From assembly GCA_039621445.1 (NCBI GenBank), contig CP154955.1:21317823-21381822 (forward strand): a stretch of DNA of 64,000 bases, in the 5' to 3' direction. This DNA is from Euglena gracilis (taxonomy: Eukaryota > Euglenida > Euglenophyceae > Euglenales). Each line of letters starts with the position of its first letter. Positions within the stretch are counted from its first letter, which is position 1. Below are positions 48,071-61,832 of the stretch, piece after piece. The notes under the pieces were generated by a model. That model saw only the letters and a list, made by a program, of their open reading frames with translations, did no database searches and had not been told where the DNA came from. The position numbers were made by a program, and so were the translations under genes.

Positions 48071-51000
48071 GCCCAAGTGCCAGCACCAACCACAAACCAA
48101 ACAAAACGGCCCATGCCATCTATGCCATCTGGGCATGCAACGTCGTTGATTGGGGAGGAGCTGCATGTGAGCACTGATCCTTGACGGTAGCAGGCAAATG
48201 CATGAATTTTTTTGGGAATTGAAAAACAAAAAAAAGCTGGCAACCTCCCAATCTCAGTGAGAGTGAGTAATGGTTGAGCCGGACATCCCTTGTTCAGAGG
48301 GGGCTGCTATCCCCGTGACCCCCCCCCCCGTGACCCCCCCATGACCCGAGAATCAACCCTTCAATTTTCATACAATGAATCAATCTTTATCACTTTGGCC
48401 TCCACCAAAGTGGCAGGAACACCAGCATAAAACTGAAAACTGTCTTTTGCTATTGATATACAAACATTCTGGCTTTTTTTTTTGGTCTGGGGCAATCACT
48501 GTTCTGGGGACACTGAAATGAGCGGGACCATCACCTTGCAAGAATTATGTTGGGCGCTCAAGGTTTCATTTTGTCATTTGTTTGTGTTTGAAGGCCAGGT
48601 TCCCTAGCGTATCTGCCTATCCTTGCAGGCTGGTGATATCCACTTTGAGCTCATGATGGGGGCACATAAGCAATGCCGAGGTCATACATATGGGGATTGA
48701 TCCAGAGGCATACATCTGGGGATTGATCTTTTTTAAAAAAATATCTCACCATTTTTCAGGCTCAAACTCATGTATAAACAAATTTTTCGGTGCTGTAAAA
48801 TACAACTTTGATTTCCGTCATAACGCGATGTCTGCCCTTTTTTCATCCTGCCAAAAAAATTCAGGCAATAAAAAAAGAAAAACAAATGCAAACCATCCAT
48901 TTGACCTAACGTTTCTCCCATAGGACAACATCTTATGCCATTTTGCTTGTGCTTTCAGACTGAGGATGCTTGCTTTTAAGAAAAAGCACACCTTCCGGCA
49001 TCAGCAAACTCTCCCGAAATGCAAGTTTTAGCATGATGTATTAGGCAATCCAGGTTCCAGAAACTTCTGACTCTCTGTTCAGTTGTTTTTGTTTTGCCAG
49101 CCTTTGCATTTGAAATATTATTTGCGGAGTATATTTCATATGGATGGTCTTATAATGTTCTGTAAAAATATTCCATACAAGGAGTTCTGTGCATGAGATG
49201 CCTTCCGGATTTGACAGGAATTGTCAACTGTAAAATGATTGGATGAGCCTCTGTCTCCCCTACTCCCTTTCCAAAAAGCACGAGTACCAAAGCCCCCTCC
49301 CCTCCTCGCCACCTTGAAATGCTAGCAATCTACCGTGTCTTCACTTTCTGCCTTTCACTGTGGCCTCACCGGGGGGTCAAAAGCGTCCAAAGAAATCCGT
49401 ACAGCACCACGATCTCTGGTCAGAGCTTGGATCTGGAGGCTATTATCATAGCCACAGGCATTCTGAAACCAGCTTGAGCCAGCAAGCTCCTAAAAATCCA
49501 AGATCACAGCAAGTTCCTGGTGGATGCCTGTCTGGCAAAGCACAGGGCAGATAATCGAGCCTGCCCTCCTCTGGCTGCCCTCAAGAAATGCCAGCATCCT
49601 CCTGCGCGGCTGGCTCACCATCCCGACCACCAGCTGGCGTGCATCCAGGCTGCAGCGCCCGCATTAGCCAGGCCAACGTCTGCGATTATCGTCCGGAAGC
49701 CACGAAGGAGCACGTGAGCATCCACCCATCCACCCAAAGCCACTGCAGCTCGTTATTGTGGTACACCTGCTTGAATTTGCCACCCTGTCCAGCTTGAACC
49801 GTTGCTGAACTTGTGCGTGTGGACTGATGCCAGTGTTAAAATGACAGGTCCATGGCAACGTGTGCAAGGGTCCAAATGTGCTAGGGTCCAAATATGCATT
49901 CATTGACGCACGCGTCATCTGTTTTTTTTCCTTCAAACGCCTTCCGGAAATCGAGAGAGGAGAAATACCCGTAGTAGGGGGTTCAGGAAAACAATTCGGA
50001 GCCTGAGTGGATGCGTCAGGAGCCTGATCGGGCTCCACAAATGTGACTTCATACCAGTTCGCAATTTTGAACATCAAATTGCGACTTTAGATGGCATGCA
50101 GACTCAGGGTTTACCATTTTGGGACTCCCCGTATTCTTTTCCCCCACTGGGTGTCCTGAAATCCACTTAAAATCCTATAATTTGCCAGCATCATTGGCAG
50201 TGGTTGCCCATTTTCCTCAGCCTAGGGAACGAATGCATCAACGCATGCATCAGCTGCCAACCAAACAAATAAATAGACTAAATAGACAAACAAACTTACC
50301 AGTAGTTTGAGGGACTTTTTTCTTTTCAGTATTAATCATTCCATTGCGTGGGACACTTTTTGTTATGTTTTTTAAAGAGTTTTTGTCATACTTCTGGGAT
50401 AGAGGTGAGGTTGCAGGCACAGTTGGCTTGGTTTGACTTCTCAGGCCATCTCTGCAATGCAAAGCCCCCCCCTCCCTCTGTGCAGTGGCCTCATGGGTCA
50501 CCTGATGCAGAAAACTGCTCTGCCAGTGAACTGAAGGAGACATCTGGCTCGTCTTGCAGGTGTGGTTATTTCTTTGATTTCATGGTCAGCCGCGTTGTGC
50601 ACTGCCCGAATGGATGCTTTCCCATTTCTGTACACGTGCCTTTAGATTCTTCAAACAGCAGCTGATGGCGGGTCCCAGAAAAGGAGGGTCAACGAGGGAA
50701 GATGCAAACGGTGTGCCACCCCCGTCAAAATAAAGCAGGGTCCGGACCCCCCCCACTCCCTCTGGGTCGTCGGAAAAAAAATCCAGCGCTGTTGGTGCCA
50801 GGTTGGCTCCAAGAATTCAAAAAAATCCTTGCAAAACACTCCCCACGAAAAAAGTCTGGCCATTTGCATACAAAAGAAATGACGGTCAGCGCAGGGAGGG
50901 TGTGCTATCCCCCTTCATTCATTTATCCCCGTGCCTGCCTGTGCCCAATCTACCTCCAGGGTCCAGCATTGACCAGGCTCCCTAATATGCTCTTGGGGAA

Positions 51001-52839
51001 TAGGCGGAGTTCCGGAACCAGGTCGAAGCAGAGCTTCGCCTGTGCCGTGACCTATGCCCTCCAGGTGCTGAAGCAGCAGTAATATTCTTGGGCCAGATGA
51101 ACACCATTTCGTCTGGGTGTGTCTTCCACTGCTGATAAAATGCATGGTGCTGATGGGTGCATGGTCAAGAGGTGCAACCATTGATACAAAAACGCATCCT
51201 TGACACGCTTGTCGGCATGCAGATGAGACGTCCTGCGTGTCTTTATTTCCATCATTTTCTGCACAAGGGGTGTATTCTGAGCAGAGAAACATTTGTCGCA
51301 GGTGCACCTGACTGAGTCATGAAACCTTCCTATCAAAAAAGGTTCTATCCGTGTTTTCTCTCCAGGAACTTGAGAAATGCTTAACCTGTTGGCTTTGGAA
51401 ATGACTCACCATTGCCCATGATTGCAGGTTTGCAATTCCAATAGACATCCTCAACACACCAGCAAACCACGAATTGTGATTGCGTCCAAGTGGTTTTGTT
51501 TTGCCAAAATACAATTACTCCCATTTAGAAATCCTTCAGTTCCAAGCAATCCACATGATATTCTCCCATGATGCCTACTACTGGTATGTCAACCTGATCC
51601 AGAGTTGCAGCCACTGAGCCAGAAGAGCCAGCGTGAACAAAAAGCATCTCCTCCCTTCAAAGAAAACGCCAAAAAAAAATCCAGTGCCGTTGGCACCCAG
51701 AATATATGCATACATCTTTCGATAGCTTTGGGCAAAAAAAAATCAAATGTTATTGGCTCCGATTGGAGAGCAAAAATTGGTGAACCTGTCATCCCAAAAG
51801 AGAACAAAATAAAAAAAATCACTTATTCATAGTTTGAAAGCTGAAATCTGTCCAAAAATTTGGAAAAAATTTCACCACCTTTGGCATCAAATGGAGTGCA
51901 AACCCTAACTTGAATGTGTGTAGGTGGCATTTTTTTTTTGCTCCTGGTGCCTTCTTCCCTTATGCTTGCTTATTTCCATTTTTTTTTTTTGCTCTGTAAA
52001 ATGGTAAGGTTTCTTTTTGCTTTTTGAAACAAAAATGTTGGATTTTATACATACAATAAATATATGTTTTCTGGGAAAATTTTGCTGACAGGAATTCATA
52101 TAGTGCTTGTTACTGATGGATTGAAATCATTGGAATAATACAATGTTGATATGGCAGGAACCAATTCTTAAGCTTTCGGTTGTATCATTGTTTATTTGCA
52201 TTTCCTTTATTTGCTTTTCAACAAGTCAAATCCCCATATGTTAATGCAAAAAGACCATACTGAAGGATGCCTGTTTCATGTGTACCTATGTGTACATTAA
52301 TGGTAATATTTTATCCCTGGATTATCGCCTGTCTTTATTCTGCGATGCCAGCTGGTAAATTATACATCCTGGGCGAACACAAAAATTGCCCTCAAAATGT
52401 TCTACTGAAATGACAATGTTCTTGGCTGAAAATCTCATCAATTTTTCCCCACACTGGTGTTACTTAGTGTACATTCCAATGGTGGGTTGGGGCTGGCCTC
52501 ACGCTCTTCAAAACAAAAAGGTACCCGCAGGACAACCCCCCACCCTCAGTCCCAGCCAGCCTTGCGCCGTGCCATTCCTTGTATACATCGTTCCTGACCC
52601 CGGACTGTGTCATGACCTCCTGCGCACTGAACAGCCGTGATGAATGGTCGTCACCTTCGTGACTGTTTCTTCTGCCTGGCCGCATTGCCTGTACTGACGA
52701 TAATGATCGTTATCACTGACCCAGGGATCAAGGCTTTCATAGTTGTGGGTAGCACATCAGAATCAGGGTGTTCCTTAAAGAAAAAAAAACCTTGGCTGTC
52801 GCAGTACATTCAATACAAAATCCACAGGAAAAACGGGCA

Positions 52840-53065
52840 AGGAATTTGGTGTCTTTTTGGCAAGAACAGGTCGACATTGAAAGAATTGATTCCTCTCATC
52901 CTTGGATCATCGCCCATCCACCCAAAAACATCCAAAATGTGTTTTTTTGAATTTTGATTTTCGACTCTATTCAAGCCCCAGTCCGGCCCTTGGCCGGCCC
53001 TTTGGCCAAAGGGGGGGTTCTCAAAGGGGGGAAAAAACTTTCCCATCCCTTGAGGACTGCCCTGT
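52840..53065. repeat. Dispersed repeat, copy 2
   Basis: Counterpart of 22372-22570 in the same orientation, about 70-75% similar by eye over the alignable blocks. Confidence 0.6.
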
Positions 53066-53983
53066 TTAGAGGTGCTTGTTGCTGGAATTGATTAAAAATT
53101 TGAACAGTCATAACATGGGGATGTGTGCCCATGGTTTCTGCTTCTGACGGGCATTTGAGAAATGAATAAATACTCCAAATGTCTGGACACATGCTGAAAC
53201 ACAAAACGTTATTTTTCATTGATGCATCAGAAATGGCTGTTTAAAATGCTTATCCGCAGTTGGAGGGCGAACGCCTCATCCGTTTTATTTCCGTAGCTAT
53301 CTGCAGTTGTCCAAATTATCTGTAGTTTGCAAAAGTGCTTGTATTGACTGGTCAACCATCCAAAAAAGCTCAAATACAAAAAAAAGACAGATTAAATGTC
53401 ATTCAGCCTTTGAGATGTCCAAATACCACAATGAATTAGATTGCAATGCATCCAATACATGTGCATGCAACACACATGCTAATATACACTCATGTGTGAG
53501 ACCTCTCCCCTCCCCCTTAATCAAAAATCCTAAGTCTTCGCCCACGCTCTTTCAAAAGAATGGCTCCTCTCAAGAAGCAGCCACAACACAGCTGCCCAAA
53601 ATGAGTGCCCATGTTGGGTTTTTGTGTGATTTGCAGATGGAGAATTTAGGGAGGACACATGGCGTAAAGGTAACATCTTTTCTCTGCGCCTTCAGAAAAA
53701 TTAAGTTAGTATGGTCGTGCACTGCACACATGCGCAGTGTGCAGCCAGAGCACATGCGCACAATTGCAATGGCCCCGGTGCGCACGTTGCGCACCTAACT
53801 GTTCCGTATCTAGCTTTGGCTGGAGCTGCTCACCTGAAACAGGAATCTTACACCCCTGGTCACAAGTAGGGGGCATTTCCCATTGCGGACTTGACGGAGA
53901 GTGACGCCTGCATTTTTGAGAAGGCCCCTGGGATCGGTACCTGACTGAAATACCGCCTAGTCCAGCCACCCATCAAACATCGT

Positions 53984-54162
53984 GTGGCCCCCCTGGCGGG
54001 GGCCGAATAGCCGAATAACTTGGCGGGGAGAGGGGCAAAAAAGAAGGTTCCAGTAACTTGGCACCCCCCCTTTTTAGGCAAAATTCCTTTACGGCGCTGA
54101 AAAAAGGGCCCAAATAACCTGGGGGGAGGGCCAAAAGTTGGTTGCAATAACCTGGCACCTCG
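53984..54162. repeat. Dispersed AATAACCTGGCGGGG repeat, copy 2
   Basis: Second copy of the 17.74-kb repeat. It shares CAGTAACTTGGCACCCC, CTTTACGGCGCTGAAAAAAG and CCAAAAGTTGGTTGCAATAA with few differences. Confidence 0.8.
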
Positions 54163-55434
54163 GATGAAACTGGGTTCACAGAAGCTTTCACGTCTTTATG
54201 TTTGGCAGCGCTTCGTGCCAAAGACCGCAAAAAGTACACCACATGCTGTCAGATCCTTCACGAACACAAAACACTCCCTTGGGAAAATCCTGAATGTGCT
54301 TGCAAGTTGCCATTGCATTTGCTCATCACCTATCCTTTGGCTTCTTCATTGGTGATCCACCCTCTTTATCCGATCCATCAGACATGAGATTGACTGAGGA
54401 AAACATGAAAAAATACATCGCACTTCACTTTCATTGCCTTTGTATCTTGCAGAATCTTCATGGCTGGCACTTTTATTTCGGTTATTCCGGTTTATTCCGG
54501 ATTATTTCGGTTTTCGCTGTTCCGATTTATTCTGGTTTATTCCGGTTTATTCCAGACCGGAATATCTCCCTGCCCCTACATTAATGTTATCCCCCTTGTT
54601 TGCATTCACAAGCAGAGAAACATTGAACATGACCCCCCCCCCCCAAATAATACCCCCCCCCCAAATAATACCCCCCCCCCCCCCTCAGGGTCCGACTTCG
54701 GCCGCCGAAATAATACCACCCCCCTTGGTTTCGGGCCGAAGGCCCAGATTTTTGACCTGAAAATATAGCGAAAAATCACAATGTCTTGCAACAAATTACG
54801 AAAAAATAGATATTTCTGGATCATCTGGCCTCCAAAAATGCTAAAATTTTCTGAGAAAATACAAAAAATGACCCCGAACCCACCCTGGGGTGGAAACAGG
54901 GGTGGGAACTCAACTGTGTTTCTTTCCTTTATTTTCTTGCTTTTTTGGCAGTTTTCAATTTTGGCAAAAATTCATTTATTTGCTTTTTATATGTGATTTT
55001 TTTTTCCAGAGATTTTTCGATTTTTGCTGGATAATTGTTTCGACAATGAAGAATTCCTCGCTTTTCCTCTAATTTTCCCCGAGACCAAAATTCTGTCAAT
55101 TTTTTGTCATTTCTGCATTTTTTTGGTCAAGAAATTGCACATTTTTATGCAAAATGAAAAATTTGCCTTGACGGAGCCGAAACTTTTCTCCATTTCCTAT
55201 CCAGCAGAAAATGTACATCCTGGGGGAGCTTCTGACGGATTTTACAATCAATTTACTTTTTTTTTGTGTCCTGTTTTGCTTTTTTGTGTTTTTTTTTTGA
55301 GCTTTATTTGCGTTGTGTCCTCCCCCTCAAAGAAAGTAGGTGACTGTTTTTTTAACAATGACTGTTTGATTTTTTTGAAAGTGGAAAATGACCCCCCCCC
55401 CTCGGGGTCTGCCCCCCACCCACCCAAGTTCCCA

Positions 55435-55560
55435 TGCCCGGGGGTCTGATCCCAACCCTGACGATGTTCGTTTGGCCCCCGCCCCAGTCGCCCGCAGCCA
55501 GGGAGCCCCTGACGCCGGACTCCCTGTTCTGCGATGCTTCGAACACGGGTTCATGAGGGG
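55435..55560 (-). CDS. Possible exon downstream of 56.2 kb
   Basis: PVFEASQNRESGVRGSLAAG then GWGGGQTNIVRVGI-like reading with moderate GC3 bias. Flanked by poly-C/G element-like sequence on both sides. Uncertain. Confidence 0.3.
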
Positions 55561-55655
55561 GGTCCAATCCCCCTTCCCTGACTGGGGCGTTTTGGACCCC
55601 CCCCCAGGGGAGGGGGTCCAAGACTAAAAAAACCCCTGGCAGCAACGCACACACA

Positions 55656-56005
<350 letters not shown>

Positions 56006-56044
56006 CACTCAAAAAATAATACCTCTGAATGGTTTGACCCTCAC

Positions 56045-56207
56045 GTGGGACTCCCTGAGCGTGGCCAGTCAGCCTGACGCTCAAGGTCCGGCCAGTCGGC
56101 CCGGGCGGCGCCTCGTCATTCCCGACCTCCCCCAGCCTGCCCGCCCGCGCCAGCATCTTCCGCGTCCAGCGCTTGTCCCCCGCCGCTGGCCCGCCTGGCG
56201 CCTCCAT
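56045..56207 (-). CDS. Candidate first exon with start codon
   Basis: ATG at 56207 opens MEAPGGPAAGDKRWTRKMLA, RAGRLGEVGNDEAPPGPTGR and TLSVRLTGHAQGV, with GC3 bias. The donor is CCAC then GTGAGG. The family is not recognised. The minus-strand stretch at 55.43-55.56 kb may be the next exon. Confidence 0.5.
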
Positions 56208-57170
56208 GGGCAGGTGTGGCCCATGTCATTGCAAAAAAAGAAGGGCAAATGCTTGGCAGAAAGCCATTCCGGACGCAGGGAAATAATTGGAAGGGTGCCA
56301 GATTCACCTGGAGAGAGAGGGCAAAGAAAGGGTTTCTCCCATTTTCCAAATGCCCCCCACACGTACACACACCACACAACACACATGCACACATATACAC
56401 GCACGCACACACACAGAGAGACACACACAATTAAATCACCACTTTTTGTTCATTTTCCGATGCTGTGCACCAGAAGAGAATTTTTCACTGTTTTTTTTCT
56501 GGAACTTGCCAAGGATGGGGGGCTCCTCCAAGGGGCCCAACCCCTCGTGGGATCATGACCCCCCCCACCACCCATCTCAATACCGACGGGCTTCACATGC
56601 ATCCCTAATCGACCCCCTCTCGATCCTTACCCCCAAACCCAAGCACCTTACCCGGCCACCCATTTTCCTCACTTTTGAGCATATTGTACATTTTTGGTTG
56701 TTTTTGGTGCTTCCATTTGAAAAGTCGGGCATTTTTGTTTTTATTTCCAAAAAGAAAACAGGGTCTTCCAACAATTTTGGTTTATTTTGCCTTTTGTCCG
56801 TCCATAAAACCGAATCCCCCCCCCCCTCAAGGCTTCCCATACATTCTGGGGGGGGGGCTGGGGGGAGCTGGGGCTGGGGGGAGCTAGGGCTGGGCTAGGG
56901 GGGGCGGGGGTGATGCACATGGGGGAGGATGGAGCCGATGGGGTAGCTGGTGGGGGAGAGGACTGATATGGCTCACCGTGACATCTAAATTTGGTAGATT
57001 TTTATTCTAATGCATTTTTTGCTTTATTTCGTTTGATTTCCAAAAACTTTGATTTGTGATTTCAATTCATTTTCCAATGGCTTTTATGATGTATTTTGAT
57101 GTATTTTGATGTGCTTTGTTTTCTTTTTGATTTATTTCTTTTTAATTTGGTTTGTTATGGTTTATTATTA

Positions 57171-57556
57171 CCCCCCCCCTATGTCCAATGACCGGTAACC
57201 TCTGTCCTTTGACCGGGGGGGGGGGTGGTCGTTGGACATAGGGTAGTGACCAAAAAGGTGTCCTCTGACCGGGGGGGTGGTCGTTGGACATGGGGTGAAA
57301 AGAAAGTTGGTGGGCACCCGGGTCCCTACCCACCCAAAAATGCCCAAATTTTCCCTTCCGGCGCTTTGCGCCGAAAATTTTGGGCAATTTTGACAAATTT
57401 TTGTCCAAAAAGTGTCAAAAATGGCATTTTGGCCAAAATTTTTCGTCCCGGCGCAAAGCGCCGGGACCAAAAATTTGGTCAAACCTCCGAAAAGGTGTCT
57501 TCTGACCGGGGGGGTGGTCATTGGACATAGGGGGGTCGTTGGACATAGGGGGGGGG
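57171..57556. mobile_element. Inverted-repeat MITE, possible TA duplication
   Basis: A 386-bp element with inverted ends CCCCCCCCCTATGTCCAATG and CGTTGGACATAGGGGGGGG, TA on both sides, and internal copies of the TTGGACATRGGG motif. The centre holds two hairpins, CCGGCGCTTTGCGCCG and CCCGGCGCAAAGCGCCGGG. Confidence 0.75.
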
Positions 57557-57599
57557 TAACTTTGTTTTTCAATGACTTTTATTTCTTAATTTGATGCAT

Positions 57600-59500
57600 T
57601 TTGATGTAATGCCGCAGGGGAGGTTAGCCATTTTAACAGAGTCAGGAACGCTACCCGCGCCCGGCGGGGAGCTGGGGGTCCGACAGAAATGTGTCGAAAA
57701 GCCAGGGTCCAATTGCTCATGATTGAAAAATTATTTAGGAATTATCATTTAGAGCAGGGGTCATCACCGGACCTAAGAGGATCAGACACCTCAATGAAAA
57801 GGCTAACTCCAAAGACTCAATAGCTAATGGTGGGGGGGATAGAGAACGGGCCAAGCGTGGTATGAAGATCGTGCCCCTTTGAATGACGTTAATGCACCAC
57901 ATCTTCCTTGCAGCCCGATGTGGTGGTGGTGGTGGTGGTATGAGAGGGAGGCACACCCTGCGAGCAAATAAAAACAATGGCGGGCAGTGGGTGGAGTGTT
58001 GGGTGTATAGTTGGGTGTCAGGTGTACAGTCAGGCAGCTGGGCATTGGCTTCTGCAACAGTGGGATTTGTTTCCAAGAATGTCGCTTTAGGTCATGCATT
58101 TCACAAATCCTCAGAAAGCAAGAAAGCAAGGCACTTCTCTTGCATTGGGACAAATTTTTTTCATTCACTTCCAAAAAACCTTGATGTTCCAGGTCTTCAC
58201 ACTTGGCCGGCGAAAAATCCTTTCACAATAACTGTTGCGCCTCCCCTGGCTTGAGTTCGATGGGGGGTTGTCGTGTCGGTCTCCATCCCAAAAGTAATTA
58301 TCCTTGAAAAAGGAGTTGCAAAAGGGAGGGACAAAATGGTGCACTACCTGGAAGCAAATGCCATTTGTGGGGTCACCGGAGCCATGTGGTGAGGCTTTAT
58401 TCTTCCTTCACACAATGGCGACACATGGCGGAAAGAACATAAAAAAAAAACACAGGCGACGTATGGGTGAGCGTCATGGCCCACGTGCACAATCTGCATC
58501 ATAACATCAACATTAAAAAATAACAATTGGTTGGTTGGTTCGTCAAAATAAAAGGAAATAAATATGTCGCACATACACTCGGGCCACAAGAAATGCAACT
58601 GCCGGCAAAAATTGGCAAATCCAGATCCTCAAGTAGAATTGGCTCCCCCCTCCTCCGTCCCCTTTGGGTTTTCACGAACACTGGTGAAACGTCACAAAGA
58701 CACCTGAGCACATTAACATCCCTCTCCCTGCCCCATCCCATGGTGAGTCAACCATGGGGACAAACGATTTGAATCTGTGTCTAAACTTTCAAACAATCAC
58801 AAAAGAATCATTTTACAAGAAGGCAGGGTGCCCCCCATAGTGGCAAAAAAAACTTCTGGCTGGGTTCAAACTGAAACTCTGAAGCTCGTTGGGTCAAGAT
58901 AGGGTCACCCCTCGTCGCATTTGTTGACAAATAAATCTTACTCAACAATTGAGCCACAGGATGAGCAAAAAGCAGTGGGGCAACAGGAAAGGGATGCGGG
59001 CTGTTGTGAGCAGCTAGCTTCTGCAGTGTGCCTCAAATATGCACCCCAGGCCAAACCTCCCACAAATCATTTTAAAGCACATAATTAGCCACAGAGAATC
59101 CTCCCACAAAAAAAACAAAGCAGACACCAAACCTGACCAAAATTCGATACCCCAGGAGTGCTTCACCCACCACCAGGGGGTACCACCTAGGGAAGGGGAA
59201 TTTACCAATCCTAAGGGAAGCGTTGTTCAATTTGGGTAACTGCCACAAGCAGGTTATAGAGAAGGTTTTGGGTCGGCTATACACGTTTGTCTCGATTTCT
59301 AGGCGGTGGATCAAGGCATTATATTCTCAAGTGATTGCATGAAAGAAAAGTGAAATTCTTCCTCACTGTCTAAGGTCTTTTTTTTCGACAATTTGGGCCA
59401 TTTATCCCGAAGCAGGGTCGAGCCAAAAAATTTAGAACAGAACACAAGGACAAAGGACCTCAAAAATCTTTGACGTTCATTCTTCTTCAAAAACAAATGG
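57600..59500. other. No gene seen
   Basis: Mixed-composition sequence with a (GGT)n run at 57920-57938 but no GC3-biased frame, element ends or long repeat that I could support. Confidence 0.5.
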
Positions 59501-59514
59501 AAACAAAAACAGTT

Positions 59515-59610
59515 GCATCGACGGGGCAGGGCTTGCTGCTGCCTGCACAAGTGCAGGCACTTCCGACAGACCACCTCGCCGTCTGGGCGAGGGTGGTACT
59601 CACCTTCCAA
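59515..59610 (-). CDS. Possible exon with CxxC
   Basis: GC3-biased reading EYHPRPDGEVVCRKCLHLCR then QQQALP, containing C-x2-C-x3-C. Splice limits are unclear; GTGAGT occurs on the same strand at its upstream side. Confidence 0.3.
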
Positions 59611-61413
59611 TAAGTTGGCATGTGTCACATGCTGTTAAAATGAATGAAGGTATTTTTTCTAAAGCTGGTCAATCCTTTCCGGCAAGGATTCGAGTATTTT
59701 GGCTCTTGGCCGTCTTGAGAAATAAAAAAAAAAACTATCCCATCCCTCATGGACCGCCCTGCTTTGAGGACATCAATCATAGGGGCAGCGGAAGGGACAT
59801 CCCCCCACAGAGCACGTGGAATGCATGTTGCGTCCCATAAACGCAACACTGAAGCAGGGGTAAAATGATCCAAAGCTGTAGGCGGCAACGAGATCAGTTC
59901 CAACGTTTTATTGAGGTTCGATCCTTCTTTTAATAAACAGAGGGAAGAAAGAATTTTTTTTAGAAAAAACCAGGTTTTGCCAAAATTTGTTTATCCAAAA
60001 TAAAAATTTTGCCAAAATTTTTTCTTGTAATTTTCTTTTGCCGTAATTTTCGTCTTCCGTAATTTTTAGCCACACTATATACTGAAAAAGCCACAATAAT
60101 TATTCCATGAGGGAGACTGTTTTGGTTGATGGTGATAAAGATTACCTGACCAGGGCATTTCTGTTGCACGCCATTTCTTCAAACCTTGAACTGGGAATCC
60201 ATTTCCACTCTCAATTGAATATTTAAGTTCAATTTTAAATAAAATAAACATTTAAGTAGTAGCACCCACCAAAAACAACTGGGGGGAACAGAATGAGAGG
60301 TTTCAAAATGGACAGAAACAACGAAAGATTTCATTTAAGAAAAAGGAAAATGAATTCAGCACGAGAGAGGGAAAGTAAAAGAGCGATCCGCCAACCTAGG
60401 ACTTGAACGGGGTCCAAAAATGAAACGTCGCAAAACGCATTTTTTCCCCTTTTTGGGTGGATGGGCGATGAAGGAGGTAAATTTTTCTCAATGGACGACA
60501 GCGGAGTTTTCTTTTGCTTAAGAACCACCCTGCCTCAAAGCATCCCTTCGTGCTGAGCCCACAAATCCTGAATGTAGCACACAAACAGCCCGTAAATGCG
60601 TTCGCTGTGACGAGTTTGTGTGTGACGGTTGATTTACTGACCACGAAGACACATTGTGTCCTCATTGACTCTGAGGAGTCAAAGCATGGCCGTCCCACTT
60701 GCGACTTCCCAAGAAGGCGTCCGAAACCGAAAGAACCAAAGAAACCAAGGAAAACTTACCAAATCCCAAAACTTCCAAAAATTTATGCAAAAAAAGCTGG
60801 GGAAAAAAATGACAATATGCCAAAAATGTTCTCACACTTTCTGTATCCGCCTTTAAAAAGAGTGGTCTTGATTCGGAGACCTGGCTTGCACCTGCCTGTC
60901 ACGAGCTGGAAAAAAAGGAACCCGAGAAGCTTACCCTTCCCAGCTCATCGGCACGGGCCTGCCGATTTGAGTTTGGAGGACCCACTTGGGTTTTCAAACA
61001 AAAATCCCTCTTTCCAACTGGGGCCCACCTACTGCCCACACAATCTCTGCAATGGCAAAGCCTTCCCACGCCGGAAGTCCTCCGGCTCCGAAGCGTGACG
61101 TCACCAGTGTGGGGACTGGTGACGTGAGAGGTGGCTGCGTTGCTGGCCGTCAACCAGAGCCCGAAAACCCGGAGTGAAGCAGACCCAGATGGCTCAAAAA
61201 ATCAAACTTTAAAAATTTCTGAACCTTGATAGATTGAGGAAGCATCAAAAAAATCGATTTTTTTTGATTTACTTTTTGACTAAGACGTTTGAATTTTGAT
61301 TCAACTTTTTTGTTCAATAATCTTTTTTTTGGAGGTGGTGATATTTTTGAAAAAATGCTATTTTATGCATTTTTCGCAGTTTTTTTTTGGCCATTTTGGT
61401 GCGTCATGCAGCA

Positions 61414-61480
61414 CCTGGTGCTCGTCCGCCAGCTGCACATCGCCTCGGAGTACCCAAGGGCGGCGGGCCGGAGGAAAGAC
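61414..61480. CDS. Possible exon, strand uncertain
   Basis: GC-rich stretch open with GC3 bias on both strands (plus: HLVLVRQLHIASEYPRAAGR after GTCATGCAG; minus: VLRGDVQLADEHQVLHDAPK). It stands out from AT-rich flanks, so it is probably an exon, but direction is undecided. Confidence 0.4.
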
Positions 61481-61764
61481 AGCCCATTTTTAACAAATTG
61501 TAAAAAGGATTGGGAGGGGCGATAATAGAAAATGGAAATCGAAAATGGGTAAATTGGCTAAAATACCAAGACCACCCACACTACCACAGGCCACTGTAAG
61601 TACTGTAACCCTTATTTGAAAAAAGACTTCTTCGTGGGACTTTTAATTTGGAGGGGTTTGCACAGAAACATACTCTCGTGCATAATGTGAAATGGTGTGG
61701 TATGTGTGCGCAGACCAATTGCAAATAATAGAACAACAAGGGCTGCCTTATGCAAGCCGAACAC

Positions 61765-61832
61765 CCGCTGCAGCTCCTCCTGCAGAGCGCCGACCATGGT
61801 CTCGGGGCTTGCCGTCACCTCGTACTTGCTGT
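61765..61832 (-). CDS. Short exon (68 nt)
   Basis: Encodes SKYEVTASPETMVGALQEEL then QR between TTTTTGCAG and CAGCGG-GTGTT. The pattern KY-VTASPETMVGALQEEL resembles the start of a ubiquitin-fold domain, a weak suggestion only. Confidence 0.55.

Larger units (their letters stand above)
48300..55380. other. Largely gene-free region
   Basis: Apart from the repeats at 52.84-53.07 and 53.98-54.16 kb and two similar AAAAAATCCAGnGCnGTTGG motifs (50777 and 51676), no exon-like GC3-biased stretch or clear element was found. 54640-54690 has (CCAAATAATACC)n with poly-C; 54.48-54.57 kb has a TTCGGTTTATTCCGG short tandem repeat. Confidence 0.5.
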
